NCBI RefSeq assembly: GCF_030283205.1
Contig: NZ_JASNWF010000003.1
Coordinates: 434,001 to 498,000 of the forward strand
Length of the DNA stretch: 64,000 nucleotides
Source: Actinomadura opuntiae
GTDB lineage: Bacteria > Actinomycetota > Actinomycetes > Streptosporangiales > Streptosporangiaceae
Reading direction: 5' to 3'
In this document: piece by piece, positions 35,565 through 44,522 of the stretch
How the letters are laid out: every line of letters begins with the position of its first letter
Position numbering within the stretch: position 1 is the first letter of the stretch
Made by a program: the position numbers and the translations under genes
The notes under the pieces: generated by a model
Seen by the model: only the letters and a program-made list of their open reading frames with translations
Database searches by the model: none
What the model was told of the DNA's origin: nothing

Positions 35565-36592
35565 CATCGTTCTCCCTTGGGGGCCAGGCGCGCGAGCTGG
35601 GCGAGGTCCTGCGGGGACAGCGGGCCGAGGCCGGTCGCGACGACCTCCAGCCACGGCCCGTAGCCGCCGGTTCCGGCGAGGCCGCTGAGGGTGGGGCCCG
35701 CCCAGGCGAGCAGGTCGTTGAACGCGCCGGTCTGCGGGCGCAGCGTGCCGAGCGTGCCGCGCAGGTCCGCCATGACCGACAGCAGCTGCGCCTGGTGGTC
35801 GTCGATCAGCCTGGTGAGGCTGGAGACGGTGCGGCTGCCGCTGCCCAGGAACGCCGCGAGCTCCTGCTTGCGGCGCTGGAGTTCGTCCAGCATCGCCTGG
35901 ACGTTGCCGAGCAGCCGGTTCAGCTGCTCGTCCTTGGCGCGGGCGAGGGACAGGATGCGGTCGCCGTCGGCGAGCAACTGCTTGATCCGCGGGCTGGAGT
36001 CGTTGACCGTCTCCGCCAGCTCCGACAGGTTGACCAGGGTGCGGGACAGGCGTCCGCGGTGCGCGGCGTCCACGCCCTGCAGCTCGGAGACGATCTTGTT
36101 GATCGCCCGGGTGTCCAGCCGCGCGACCGTGCGGGTCGAGGTGTTGAGGACGTCGTTGACCGTGGTCGGCACCTGGGTCCGCTCGATGGGGATGCGCCGC
36201 CTGGCGGGCGGCAGGTCGGCCAGGTGCGGGCTGGTGACGGCGCCGGACAGCCGCAGGTAGCGGCCGCCGAGGATGTTCGACACCTCGATCTGCGCGCGGG
36301 TCGCCGGGCCGAGGTCGACGCCCGAGTCGACCTTCCAGGTGATCAGCACCCGGCCGTGCCGGAAGTCGGGGTGGACGCCGCCGACCTCGCCGACCCGGAC
36401 GCCCGCCACCCGGACGTCGTCGCCGGAGCGCAGACCGCCGGTGTCGGCGAAGACGCCGGTGACGGTGTAGCGGTCCTGCAGCAGGCCCTTCGTCCCGACC
36501 AGGAACACCGTCACGAGCAGCAGCACCAGGACCGTCGCCGACACGAGCCCGACGACGATCTTGTTGCGGTCGCGGAAGGACTTCAGCGCCAC
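35564..36592 (-). CDS. MCE-family lipid-transport protein, MceC position
   Basis: 342 residues. N-terminal helix about 11-33, MCE domain about 38-115 (LRSGDDVRVAGVRVGEV, SNILGGRYLRL), then a helical needle region (about 160-310). Overlaps mceB by 10 bases and mceD by 1 base. Confidence 0.93.
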   Translation of the reverse strand: MALKSFRDRNKIVVGLVSATVLVLLLVTVFLVGTKGLLQDRYTVTGVFADTGGLRSGDDVRVAGVRVGEVGGVHPDFRHGRVLITWKVDSGVDLGPATRAQIEVSNILGGRYLRLSGAVTSPHLADLPPARRRIPIERTQVPTTVNDVLNTSTRTVARLDTRAINKIVSELQGVDAAHRGRLSRTLVNLSELAETVNDSSPRIKQLLADGDRILSLARAKDEQLNRLLGNVQAMLDELQRRKQELAAFLGSGSRTVSSLTRLIDDHQAQLLSVMADLRGTLGTLRPQTGAFNDLLAWAGPTLSGLAGTGGYGPWLEVVATGLGPLSPQDLAQLARLAPKGER

Positions 36593-37677
36593 GGGCGGCC
36601 TCCGACCATGAGGTTCTGCAGGGCGTCCGGAGAGTCGATCGGCCTGCCGCTCCCGTCCTCGCGGGGGCCGGGGAGCCGCGTCGGGTACGGGCAGGGCGGG
36701 GCGGCGAGGCTGAGGCAGGGGATGGCCGTCTCGATGAAGCGGCCGTTGTCCACGGCGGCGAAGATGTGCCGGAGCTTCGGCGTCGCCGACTCCAGCACGT
36801 TCGCGACGGTCTCGTCGTTGCGGTGCACTCCGGCGGTGAACGTCGACAGCTTGTCGATGACGTCGGCGAGCCTGTCGGCGTTGCCCGCCAGGACGGCGTC
36901 GGACGTGCGCGCCAGAGCGGCGAGCTGCACCAGCGTGTCGTCGATCAGCCTGCGGTTGTCGGCGAACGCGCCGCTGAGGCTGACCAGGTCGTCGGTAGCG
37001 GCGCCGATCTGCTTGTCGCGGCGGGCGATGAGCTCGGTGACGGTGGCGTAGTCGGCGAGCATCCGCTTGAGCGTGCCGCGGCGCTCGGCGATCGTGGACG
37101 ACAGCCGGTCGACGTTTCCGATCAGCCGGTCGATGTCGCCGGCGTTGCCGTCCAGTGCCTGGGCGAGCGACACCAGCACCGTATTCACCTGTTTCGGGTC
37201 CAGGCTCTTGGTAAGGGGCGCGAGCTCGTCCAGCAGCGCGCTGCCGTCCACGACGGACCGGGTGCGGGTGATGTGGGCGCCGGGCCGCATCATGGTCGGG
37301 CTCGTGCCGGGGATGAGGTAGACGACGCGGCGGCCCATGGCGTCGCGCCAGCGGACGGCGGCCTCGCTGTCGGACGGCACCTCGACCGACTCGCGGACGG
37401 TCATGTCGACCCTCGCGCGGCCGTCCACCACCTTCACCCCGTCGACCCGGCCGACCGGCGCGCCGGCGATCTTCACCTGGTCGCCCTCGGACAGGCCGCT
37501 CGCGTCGTCGAACGTCGCCGACACGTGCCAGCCGCCGCCGAACCCCACCCGGGCGATCTGCGCGCCGATGACCACGGTGAGGAACCCGGTCACCAGCAGG
37601 AACGCGACCAGCCTGACGATGACACCGGCGCGGAACCGCGCCTGGTCGCTCATCCGCGCCGCGCTCGGGACGCGCAT
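36583..37677 (-). CDS. MCE-family lipid-transport protein, MceB position
   Basis: 364 residues from ATG 37677 (GGGAGG upstream; an ATG at 37653 is possible). N-terminal helix about 20-42, MCE domain about 50-130 (LSEGDQVKIAGAPVGRVDGV, MGRRVVYLIPG), helical region, and a C-terminal Cys-containing tail (CLSLAAPPCPYP) common in MceB proteins. Confidence 0.93.
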   Translation of the reverse strand: MRVPSAARMSDQARFRAGVIVRLVAFLLVTGFLTVVIGAQIARVGFGGGWHVSATFDDASGLSEGDQVKIAGAPVGRVDGVKVVDGRARVDMTVRESVEVPSDSEAAVRWRDAMGRRVVYLIPGTSPTMMRPGAHITRTRSVVDGSALLDELAPLTKSLDPKQVNTVLVSLAQALDGNAGDIDRLIGNVDRLSSTIAERRGTLKRMLADYATVTELIARRDKQIGAATDDLVSLSGAFADNRRLIDDTLVQLAALARTSDAVLAGNADRLADVIDKLSTFTAGVHRNDETVANVLESATPKLRHIFAAVDNGRFIETAIPCLSLAAPPCPYPTRLPGPREDGSGRPIDSPDALQNLMVGGRPWR

Positions 37678-37678
37678 G

Positions 37679-38710
37679 TCACCGGCCTCCCTTCGTTCCG
37701 CCGCCCGGGCCGCACAGGCCGAGGATCAGCGCGCACGGGTCGGTCGGCAGGAACGCCTCGGACCGCAGGTAGTGCTTGCCGCCGGGACCCGGCGCCGAGG
37801 CCAGTTCCTGGTAGAGCGGCAGGATGCGGTTGCCGGTGCGGACCGCGTCCCCGAGCAGGCCGAGCTGGGAGTAGATGACCGCGGCGGCGCGCTCCCCGCT
37901 GCGGAACGCCTCGCCGAGCTGCCCGCCGCGCTTGTCGAAGCCGTGGGCGACCAGCGCCGACAGCGCGGAGATCTGGTCGGCGAAGTCGCCGAGCCGTCCC
38001 TTGCGGCCGCTCGCCGCGGCGGTGATGAGCGCGTCGGCGTCCCCACTGATCCCCGCGATCTCGTCGCCCGATCCGGACAGCGCGCCGCTCAGCTTCGCGC
38101 CGTCGGAGACGAACCGGCGGGCGTCTCCCCGGTGCTTGTAGGCGACGTTCAGCAGGACGCCGCTCTGGTCGATGACGGCGGCCAGCTTCGCGCCCTGCCC
38201 GTCCAGGCCCTGTGCGGCCGTGTGGACGATCGTGTAGACGTCCTCGGGAGCGATCGCGCCCAGCTGCCTGTCGGCGTCGGCGAGCAGATCGGACAGGTCC
38301 TGCGGATCGGACGTGCGCGCGATCCTCGCGCCCGAGGCGAGATACGGGCCGGCGCCTTCGTGCGTGCCCGGGATCAGGTCGACGAACTTGGGGCCGAACG
38401 CCGAGGCGGGCTCGATGGAGGCGGTCACCGTGTCCGGGACGCGCATGCCGGAGTCGAGCCGCAGCGTCAGCCGCGCCTTGCCGTCCTCGGCCAACCGCAC
38501 CCGCTGCACCGAGCCGACCTGGACACCGCGGACCTTCACCGGCGCGCCCTTGCCGAGCCCCTGCCCGGCGCGGCCGAACTCGGCGGTCAGCACCGTCCCG
38601 CCGTCCTGGAACGGCTTGGCGACCAGCGCCCACAGGACCGCCGCGACCACGGCCAGCGTGAGCGCCGTGATCAGCAGCCGGCGCGGCAGGGAGAGCTCCT
38701 CGTTGATCAT
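37679..38710 (-). CDS. MCE-family lipid-transport protein, MceA position
   Basis: 343 residues from ATG 38710. N-terminal helix about 10-32, MCE domain about 40-115 (LGKGAPVKVRGVQVGSVQRV, FGPKFVDLIPG), helical region, and a Cys-containing tail (CALILGLCGPG). Overlaps yrbEB by 4 bases and is followed by mceB one base later. It is the first of six MCE genes. Confidence 0.93.
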   Translation of the reverse strand: MINEELSLPRRLLITALTLAVVAAVLWALVAKPFQDGGTVLTAEFGRAGQGLGKGAPVKVRGVQVGSVQRVRLAEDGKARLTLRLDSGMRVPDTVTASIEPASAFGPKFVDLIPGTHEGAGPYLASGARIARTSDPQDLSDLLADADRQLGAIAPEDVYTIVHTAAQGLDGQGAKLAAVIDQSGVLLNVAYKHRGDARRFVSDGAKLSGALSGSGDEIAGISGDADALITAAASGRKGRLGDFADQISALSALVAHGFDKRGGQLGEAFRSGERAAAVIYSQLGLLGDAVRTGNRILPLYQELASAPGPGGKHYLRSEAFLPTDPCALILGLCGPGGGTKGGR

Positions 38711-39573
38711 CCGCTCAGCCTCACCGTCGCGCCGCCGCCCCAGAACACGTACGACAGCAGCAGGTTCAGGGTCACGATCGTCACGATCGACAGCCGGATC
38801 GCCCGGCCCGCCGCGCGCCCCACCCCGGCCGGCCCGCCGGTGGCGTAGTAGCCGTAGAAGCAGTGGATGGTGATGACGGCGAAGGCGAACACCGCGACCT
38901 TGACCGAGCTGTAGACCAGGTCGATCGTCGGCAGGTACAGCCGGAAGTAGTAGTCGTACACGCCCGGCGCGAGGTCGAAGAACTCCGTGCTGATCAGCCG
39001 GGTCGCGAAGAAGCTGGCGAACAGCGCGATCAGGTACAGCGGGACGAGCGCGACCAGCGCGGCCACCACCCGCGTGCACACCAGGTAGGCGAACGACCCG
39101 ATGCCCATGACCTCCAGCGCGTCGATCTCCTCGGAGATCCGCATCGCGCCCAGCTCGGCGGTGAACGCCGACCCGCACTGCGCCGCCAGCGCGGTCGCCG
39201 CGATCACCGGGGTGATCTCCCGGACGTTGGCGAACGAGCCGACCAGCCCCATGAACGACTGCGCGCCGATCGACTCCAGGCCGGTGTAGCCCTGCAGCCC
39301 CACCTCGGTGCCGACGAAGAACGCCATCGTGAAGATCACGAAGATCATGCCGCCGCCGACCACGGTCGCCCCCGCGCCCACGACGACGTCGCTGACGTGC
39401 CGGGCGACCGTCCGCGCGTACTTGCGGTGCCACACCAGGTCGCGGGCGGAGTACAGCAGCACCCGGTACACGAACACCGGCCACTGCGCGAGGTCGCCGG
39501 TCCGCTCGGCGAGCCGCCCCGCCGCCCGCAGCCCGGACCGTCCGGCCCGTCCGGCCGCCATCGGACCCGCCAT
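38707..39573 (-). CDS. yrbEB: YrbE/MlaE-type ABC permease, second subunit
   Basis: 288 residues from ATG 39573, overlapping the preceding stop as TGATG. About five or six membrane helices with the MlaE hallmarks VREITPVIAATALAAQCGSA and ELGAMRISEEIDALEVMG, the EQ-loop-like motif that contacts the ATPase. It pairs with the other YrbE subunit to form the membrane part of the Mce importer. The ATPase (MceG) is not in this window, which is normal. Confidence 0.94.
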   Translation of the reverse strand: MAGPMAAGRAGRSGLRAAGRLAERTGDLAQWPVFVYRVLLYSARDLVWHRKYARTVARHVSDVVVGAGATVVGGGMIFVIFTMAFFVGTEVGLQGYTGLESIGAQSFMGLVGSFANVREITPVIAATALAAQCGSAFTAELGAMRISEEIDALEVMGIGSFAYLVCTRVVAALVALVPLYLIALFASFFATRLISTEFFDLAPGVYDYYFRLYLPTIDLVYSSVKVAVFAFAVITIHCFYGYYATGGPAGVGRAAGRAIRLSIVTIVTLNLLLSYVFWGGGATVRLSG

Positions 39574-40367
39574 CAGATCTTCGGCGGGAACGCGACGAAG
39601 TACACCGTCGTGATCACGTAGTTGAGGGCGAACACCAGCATGAAGGCGACCACGATCGCCCGGTTCACCGCGCGGCCGACCCCGACCGGGCTCTGCGCGC
39701 AGGTCATCCCCATGTGGCAGGCCACGACCGCGGCGACCAGCCCGAACAGCCACGCCTTCAGCAGCGTCACGACCAGGTCGGACACCTGCAGCAGCGAGAC
39801 CGCGCCGTCGAAGTACGCGCCCGGGGTGACGTCCTGCAGCAGCACGTTGAACACGAACCCGCCGGCGGCGCCGGAGACGATGACCAGCGAGGCCAGCAGC
39901 GTCGAGATCAGGCTGGACGCCCACAGCCGCGGGGTGACCAGCCGGTGCACCGGGTTGACCGCCATCGTCTCCATCGCGGCCAGCTCGTCGCGGATCCTGC
40001 GTGCGCCCATGTCGGCGGTCATCGCCGAGCCGCCCGCGCCCGCGATGATGAGCGCGGCGGCGATCGGGGCGACCTCGCGCACCAGGCCGACGACGACCGC
40101 TCCCCCGGTCGCCGACTGCGCGCCGAGCTGGGCCGCCAGCTGCCCCACCTGCAACGCCACGGTCGCGCCGAGCGGCAGCGACACCAGGATCACCGGCAGG
40201 CTCGTCACCCGCGCGAGGAACCACGCCTGCTCGGCGAACTCCCAGAACCACCGGCGCACGTCCCAGGTGCGCCGCAGCCCCTCCAGCGCGATGACGAACA
40301 GCTCACCGACCTCGCCGAGCAGCCCGTGGACGCGGCCCGGCAGATGGGCGACGGCCACGATGATCAC
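39573..40367 (-). CDS. yrbEA: YrbE/MlaE-type ABC permease, first subunit and first gene of the mce operon
   Basis: 264 residues. Helical permease with VREVAPIAAALIIAGAGGSA and MGARRIRDELAAMETMAV, matching its partner. The operon runs from here to the truncated haemoglobin (nine to ten genes, almost all overlapping). The spacer to the divergent qsuB gene holds an 8-bp-arm palindrome at 40413-40433, a likely operator. Confidence 0.94.
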   Translation of the reverse strand: MIIVAVAHLPGRVHGLLGEVGELFVIALEGLRRTWDVRRWFWEFAEQAWFLARVTSLPVILVSLPLGATVALQVGQLAAQLGAQSATGGAVVVGLVREVAPIAAALIIAGAGGSAMTADMGARRIRDELAAMETMAVNPVHRLVTPRLWASSLISTLLASLVIVSGAAGGFVFNVLLQDVTPGAYFDGAVSLLQVSDLVVTLLKAWLFGLVAAVVACHMGMTCAQSPVGVGRAVNRAIVVAFMLVFALNYVITTVYFVAFPPKI

Positions 40368-40412
40368 CTCCCCGGATCCGGACGCCGTCGAGCACGGGAC
40401 ACCCTAGGGCAA

Positions 40413-40433
40413 CTATTGGCGATGCGCCAATAG
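40413..40433. promoter_or_regulatory. Palindromic operator upstream of the mce operon
   Basis: CTATTGGC-GATGC-GCCAATAG, perfect 8-bp arms, 45 bp upstream of yrbEA and 79 bp upstream of the divergent qsuB. The regulator is unknown; no regulator gene adjoins the mce operon. Confidence 0.65.
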
Positions 40434-40475
40434 CAACTGTCGATCCGTCAGCAGGTCGGGCGGTGCTACCCTAAC

Positions 40476-40489
40476 GGACTAGTTCGTCC
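40476..40489. promoter_or_regulatory. Candidate operator upstream of qsuB
   Basis: GGAC-TAGTTC-GTCC, 22 bp before the qsuB ATG; the TetR gene downstream of qsuB is the best candidate to bind it. It shares the core AACTAG (read on the other strand) with sequence near 59321-59336, but does not match the 16-bp motif found elsewhere in the catabolic island. Confidence 0.45.
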
Positions 40490-40511
40490 ATAAAGAGGGG
40501 ACTATCGCGGC

Positions 40512-42353
40512 ATGCGCAGGTCAATCGCGACCGTGTCGCTCAGCGGCTCGCTGGCGGACAAGCTGACGGCGATCGGCGGCGCCGGGTTCGACGGCGTCGA
40601 GATCTTCGAGAACGACCTGCTCGCCGCCGACCTGAGCCCCGAGGACGTGCGGCGCCGCGCAGCCGATCTCGGCCTGGCCGTCGAGCTGTACCAGCCGTTC
40701 CGCGACTTCGAGGCGGTGCCGCCGGACGTGCTGGCGGCCGGGCTGCGGCGGGCGGAGCACAAGTTCGCGGTGATGGAGCGCCTCGGCGTCACGCGGCTGC
40801 TGGTGTGCTCGAGCGTGTCCCCGGCCGCGATCGACGACGACGCGCTCGCCGCCGAGCAGCTCCGGCTGCTCGCCGAGCGCGCGGCCGAGCACGGGATCCG
40901 GATCGCCTACGAGGCGCTCGCGTGGGGGCGGCACGTCAGCGACTATTTCCACGCCTGGCGGATCGTGCGCATGGCCGACCATCCCAATCTGGGACTGTGC
41001 CTGGACAGCTTCCACATATTGGCGCGGGACGTCGATCCGTACGCGATCCGCACGATTCCCGGCGACAAGATCTTCTTCTTGCAGCTCGCCGACGCTCCGT
41101 CCCTGCCGATGGACGTGCTCTATTGGAGCCGCCATTACCGGTGTTTCCCGGGGCAGGGGGATCTGGACGTGGCGGGGCTCGTCGCCCATGTCCTCCACAC
41201 GGGATATGACGGGCCATTGTCGCTGGAGGTGTTCAACGACATCTTCCGGCAGGCGGCCTCCATGCGCACCGCGCAGGACGCCATGCGCTCGCTCATCGCG
41301 CTGGAGGAGCAGGTCCGGCGGCTCACCGGCGACGCGGTCCCGGGGCTGACGGCTCCGCCTCCCCCGGTCGTGCCGACCGGGTTCGCGTTCGCCGAGCTGG
41401 CGGCGCCGCCCGCCGGCCCGCTCGGGACCCTCCTGGACGCCCTGGGGTTCGTCCGCACCGGACGGCACGCCGGCAAGCCGGTGGAGCTGTGGGAGCAGGG
41501 CGCGGCCCGCGTGCTGGTGAACAGCGGCAGCGCGGAGAGCCCGGACGGTCCCGCGCTCGGCGCGATCGGGCTGGAGTCGCTGGACCCGGCCGCGGCGGTC
41601 AAGCGCGCCGAGGCGCTGCTGTCCCCCGTCCTGCCGCGGCTGCGCGGGCCGCACGACGCCCCGCTGGACGCCGTCGCCGCGCCCGACGGGACCGAGGTCT
41701 TCTTCTGCCGGACGGCGCGTCCCGACCACCCCGACTGGACCGACGACTTCTCGGCGGACCGGCGGAGCGCCGACCCTGCCGCCGCCGAGATCACGCATAT
41801 CGATCACGTGGCGCTCACCCAGCCGTGGCATCACTTCGACGAGGCGTCGCTGTTCTACCGGAGCGTTCTCGGGCTCCGCCCGCACGAGAGCCTGGAATTG
41901 CCCGATCCCCATGGCCTCATGCGCAGCCGCGCGGTGTCCACCGAGGACGGCCGGGTGCGGGTGGCGCTCAATGTCGCCTATGTCGGCGCGCACGACGGAT
42001 CGCACAGCACGGCGTGGCAGCACGTCGCACTGGCGAGCAGGGACATCGCCGCGACGGCCCGGAGGGTCCGCGCGTCCGGCGCGGCGATACTCGCCATTCC
42101 GGACAACTATTACGACGACCTCGAAGCGCGGTACGACCTCGGCACGGAAAGGCACCGGCTGCTCCGGGAACTGGACCTTCTCTACGACCGGGACGAGCAC
42201 GGCGAGTTCCTGCATTTCTACACCGAGACGACCGGGCGGGTGTTCTTCGAGATCGTCCAGCGCATCGGCGGATACCGCGGATACGGTGCCGTGAACGCGC
42301 CGATCCGGCTGGCCGCGCAGCACGCCCGCCCGCACCGCCGCCGCCCGGGCTGA
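40512..42353 (+). CDS. qsuB: 3-dehydroshikimate dehydratase, QsuB-type two-domain enzyme
   Basis: 613 residues, close to the length of corynebacterial QsuB. The N-terminal TIM barrel (about 1-265) carries metal ligands in YEALAWGRHV, CLDSFH, FLQLADAP and SLEVFND. The C-terminal half contains two VOC-like segments, the second (about 430-590) clear: HIDHVALTQPWHHFDE, WQHVALASRDI and FFEIVQRIGGYRGYG, as in 4-hydroxyphenylpyruvate dioxygenase-like domains. It converts 3-dehydroshikimate to protocatechuate in quinate/shikimate breakdown. The ring-cleavage genes are not in this window. Confidence 0.92.
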   Translation: MRRSIATVSLSGSLADKLTAIGGAGFDGVEIFENDLLAADLSPEDVRRRAADLGLAVELYQPFRDFEAVPPDVLAAGLRRAEHKFAVMERLGVTRLLVCSSVSPAAIDDDALAAEQLRLLAERAAEHGIRIAYEALAWGRHVSDYFHAWRIVRMADHPNLGLCLDSFHILARDVDPYAIRTIPGDKIFFLQLADAPSLPMDVLYWSRHYRCFPGQGDLDVAGLVAHVLHTGYDGPLSLEVFNDIFRQAASMRTAQDAMRSLIALEEQVRRLTGDAVPGLTAPPPPVVPTGFAFAELAAPPAGPLGTLLDALGFVRTGRHAGKPVELWEQGAARVLVNSGSAESPDGPALGAIGLESLDPAAAVKRAEALLSPVLPRLRGPHDAPLDAVAAPDGTEVFFCRTARPDHPDWTDDFSADRRSADPAAAEITHIDHVALTQPWHHFDEASLFYRSVLGLRPHESLELPDPHGLMRSRAVSTEDGRVRVALNVAYVGAHDGSHSTAWQHVALASRDIAATARRVRASGAAILAIPDNYYDDLEARYDLGTERHRLLRELDLLYDRDEHGEFLHFYTETTGRVFFEIVQRIGGYRGYGAVNAPIRLAAQHARPHRRRPG

Positions 42354-42457
42354 CCCCCGCCGGACGCCGCCCCGGGACCACTCGTGGTCAGCGCGCGGGA
42401 CCGGCGGCCGGGCCGCCATAGGATGAGTTCCCGTCCGCAACCATGTCGTGGAGTCGC

Positions 42458-43141
42458 ATGTCGTCGCAGTCCGTCACAGCCGCCTCGGGAGACCGCCGGC
42501 GTGACGCCGACCGCACCCGCGCGGAGATCCTCGAGGTCGCGCAGCGGGAGTTCGCGCGGCACGGGTACGCCGGCGCCCGGGTGGACGACATGGCCGCGCT
42601 CATGCGCACCACCAAGCGGATGATCTACTACTACTTCGGGGGCAAGGAGAAGCTGTACGTCGCCGTGCTGGAGAAGGCCTACGGCGAGGTGCGCAAGCTG
42701 GAGTCGACGATCGACGTCCAGCACCTGGCGCCGGTGGAGGCGATCCGCACGCTGGCCGAGCTGACCTTCGACCACCACGAGGCGCATCCGGACTTCATCA
42801 AGCTGGTCAGCATCGAGAACATCCACCAGGCCGAGCATCTGCGCAAGTCGGAGGCGCTGCCGAACCTCAGCGGCCCGGTCGCGGAGCTGATCTCGCAGAT
42901 CCTGGAGGCCGGCCGGGCGAGCGGCGACTTCGTGGCCGGGGCGGACGCCATCGACGTGCACATGATGATCAGTTCGTTCTGCTTCTTCCGGATCGCCAAC
43001 CAGCACACGTTCGGCGCGCTGTTCGGCCGGGACATGACCGCACCGGAGCACCGGCGGCGGCACCGCGAGATGATCGGCGAGATGGTCGTCGCCTACCTGA
43101 CGGGCGCGGGACGCGGGCCGCTCGGCCGCACCGGCCCCTGA
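42458..43141 (+). CDS. TetR-family regulator next to qsuB
   Basis: 227 residues from ATG 42458 (GGAG 4 bases upstream; ATG 42443 is possible). Helix-turn-helix at about 37-62 (VDDMAALMRTTKRMIYYYFGGKEKLY), and a ligand domain of the type found in regulators of shikimate or aromatic catabolism, with FFRIANQHTFGALFGRDM. It probably represses qsuB. Its last 49 bases overlap the end of pqqE on the opposite strand. Confidence 0.9.
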   Translation: MSSQSVTAASGDRRRDADRTRAEILEVAQREFARHGYAGARVDDMAALMRTTKRMIYYYFGGKEKLYVAVLEKAYGEVRKLESTIDVQHLAPVEAIRTLAELTFDHHEAHPDFIKLVSIENIHQAEHLRKSEALPNLSGPVAELISQILEAGRASGDFVAGADAIDVHMMISSFCFFRIANQHTFGALFGRDMTAPEHRRRHREMIGEMVVAYLTGAGRGPLGRTGP

Positions 43142-44235
43142 CCGCGCGCGCCGCCGGGCCTGCGGTAGACGAACTCCGGCTCCGCGCCGGGCGCCTGCCC
43201 GGCGAGGGCGGCGGGGTCGCTCACCAGATGGTGGTCGGGTGACAGGGCGCAGGCCGGGTCCGTGCGGGAGGCGTCGCCGGTCAGCGCGTGCGCCTGGCAC
43301 CGGCATCCGCCGAAGTCGATCTCGCGGCGCGGGCAGTCGCCGCACGGCCCGCTCATCCACGCGGTGCCGCGGTAGGCGTTGAAGGCCTCGGACCGCTGCC
43401 AGATCCACGCGAGCGAATGATCGCGCACGTTCGGCGGGTGCAGTTCCGTCATCGCGTAGGCGGCGGGGCACGGCAGCGCGGTCCCGTCGGGCGCCACGGT
43501 GATGGAACGGGCGCCCCAGCCGCCCATGCATGGTTTCGGCACCCCCTCGTAGTAGTCGGGAAGGACCCACACGAGTTCCGGGCCGCCCGGCCTCTCCCGG
43601 TGCTCGGCCACCGTCTGCTTGGCGCGATCGAACTGCTCCCGGGTAGGCAGCAGGACGTCCCGGTTGCGGAGGGCCCAGCCGTAGAACTGCGCGTTGGCCA
43701 GTTCGATGCGGTCGGCTCCCCAGCTTTCGCCGAGTTCGATGATCTCGGGCAGGCGGTCCAGGTTGTGCCGGTGCAGGACGACGTTGAGCCCGAATGGCAG
43801 CCCGGTGGCGCGGATGACGGCCGCGGCGCGTTCCTTCGCCGCGAAGGACGTGCGCCCGGCGATGAGGTCGGAGTTCTTCCGGTCGGCGTCCTGCACCGAG
43901 AGCTGCACGCTGTTGATCCCGGCGCCGGCGAGCGCGTCCAGCCGCTCGGCGGTCAGCGCGAGGCCGCTGGTGACGAGCTGGGTGTAGACGCCCGCCCGGT
44001 GCGCCGCCGCCACGATCTCCTCCAGGTCGGGACGCAGGAGCGGTTCACCGCCCGAGAGGTGCGCCTGGACGATGCCGAGGTCGGCGGCCTCGGTGAAGAC
44101 CCGCGCCCACTCCTCCGCCGCCAGTTCGGTGCTGCGCCGGACCAGTTCCAGCGGGTTGGAGCAGTAGGGGCAGTGCAGCGGGCACGCGTGGGTCAGTTCG
44201 GCGAGCAGCGCCCATGGCGCGGCGGGTTCGGTCAT
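43093..44235 (-). CDS. pqqE: PQQ synthesis radical SAM protein PqqE
   Basis: 380 residues. Radical SAM cluster motif CPLHCPYC near residue 20 and a C-terminal SPASM region with cysteines in VPKPCMGGWG, LPCPAAY, CGDCPRREIDFGGCRCQA. It links the Glu and Tyr side chains of PqqA, the first step of PQQ formation, while PqqD holds the peptide. ATG 44235 overlaps the pqqD stop (ATGA) and has GAGGGATG upstream; an ATG at 44244 has no room for a ribosome site. The Arg/Pro-rich C-terminal tail is read antisense to the tetR end. Confidence 0.95.
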   Translation of the reverse strand: MTEPAAPWALLAELTHACPLHCPYCSNPLELVRRSTELAAEEWARVFTEAADLGIVQAHLSGGEPLLRPDLEEIVAAAHRAGVYTQLVTSGLALTAERLDALAGAGINSVQLSVQDADRKNSDLIAGRTSFAAKERAAAVIRATGLPFGLNVVLHRHNLDRLPEIIELGESWGADRIELANAQFYGWALRNRDVLLPTREQFDRAKQTVAEHRERPGGPELVWVLPDYYEGVPKPCMGGWGARSITVAPDGTALPCPAAYAMTELHPPNVRDHSLAWIWQRSEAFNAYRGTAWMSGPCGDCPRREIDFGGCRCQAHALTGDASRTDPACALSPDHHLVSDPAALAGQAPGAEPEFVYRRPGGARGQGPVRPSGPRPAPVR

Positions 44236-44522
44236 TGCAGCCATCCCTCGGCGCGGATCCTCGCGACGAATTCGGGGACGTCCCGTTCGAGCGGGGCGTC
44301 CGGGTGCTCGGCGGCGAGCGCGGCGATGATGCCGGCGACGGTGCGGTGCCCGTCGCAGAGCCGCAGGATGCGCCCGGCCTCCGGGCTGAGCACGACGGCC
44401 CGCTCCGGCATCAGCAGCAGCTCGGCCCCGCGGACGCGGTCATAGCGGAGCAGGACGGAGCGGGCGAGCGCGGGCCGCTCGTCCCCCGCGACCGTCGTCG
44501 TCCGGGCGCGTTCAGCCGGCAT
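44232..44522 (-). CDS. pqqD: PqqD, PqqA-binding chaperone
   Basis: 96 residues, the usual PqqD size. It has the RRE-like fold pattern: RYDRVRGAELLLMPERAVVL, LSPEAGRILRLCDGHRTV and a final DVPEFVARIRAEGWL. PqqD binds the PqqA peptide and delivers it to PqqE. It overlaps pqqC by 11 bases and pqqE by 4. Confidence 0.93.
   Translation of the reverse strand: MPAERARTTTVAGDERPALARSVLLRYDRVRGAELLLMPERAVVLSPEAGRILRLCDGHRTVAGIIAALAAEHPDAPLERDVPEFVARIRAEGWLQ

Noticed and set aside
31032..40367. A host-invasion role for the mce operon
   Set aside because: The mce name comes from mycobacteria; in soil actinobacteria these operons import lipids or sterols and nothing else here points to pathogenicity.
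40442..40500. The 21-bp-spaced IclR motif upstream of qsuB
   Set aside because: The best 16-mers here match at 9 to 11 positions and are not 21 bp apart, so qsuB is left out of the proposed regulon.
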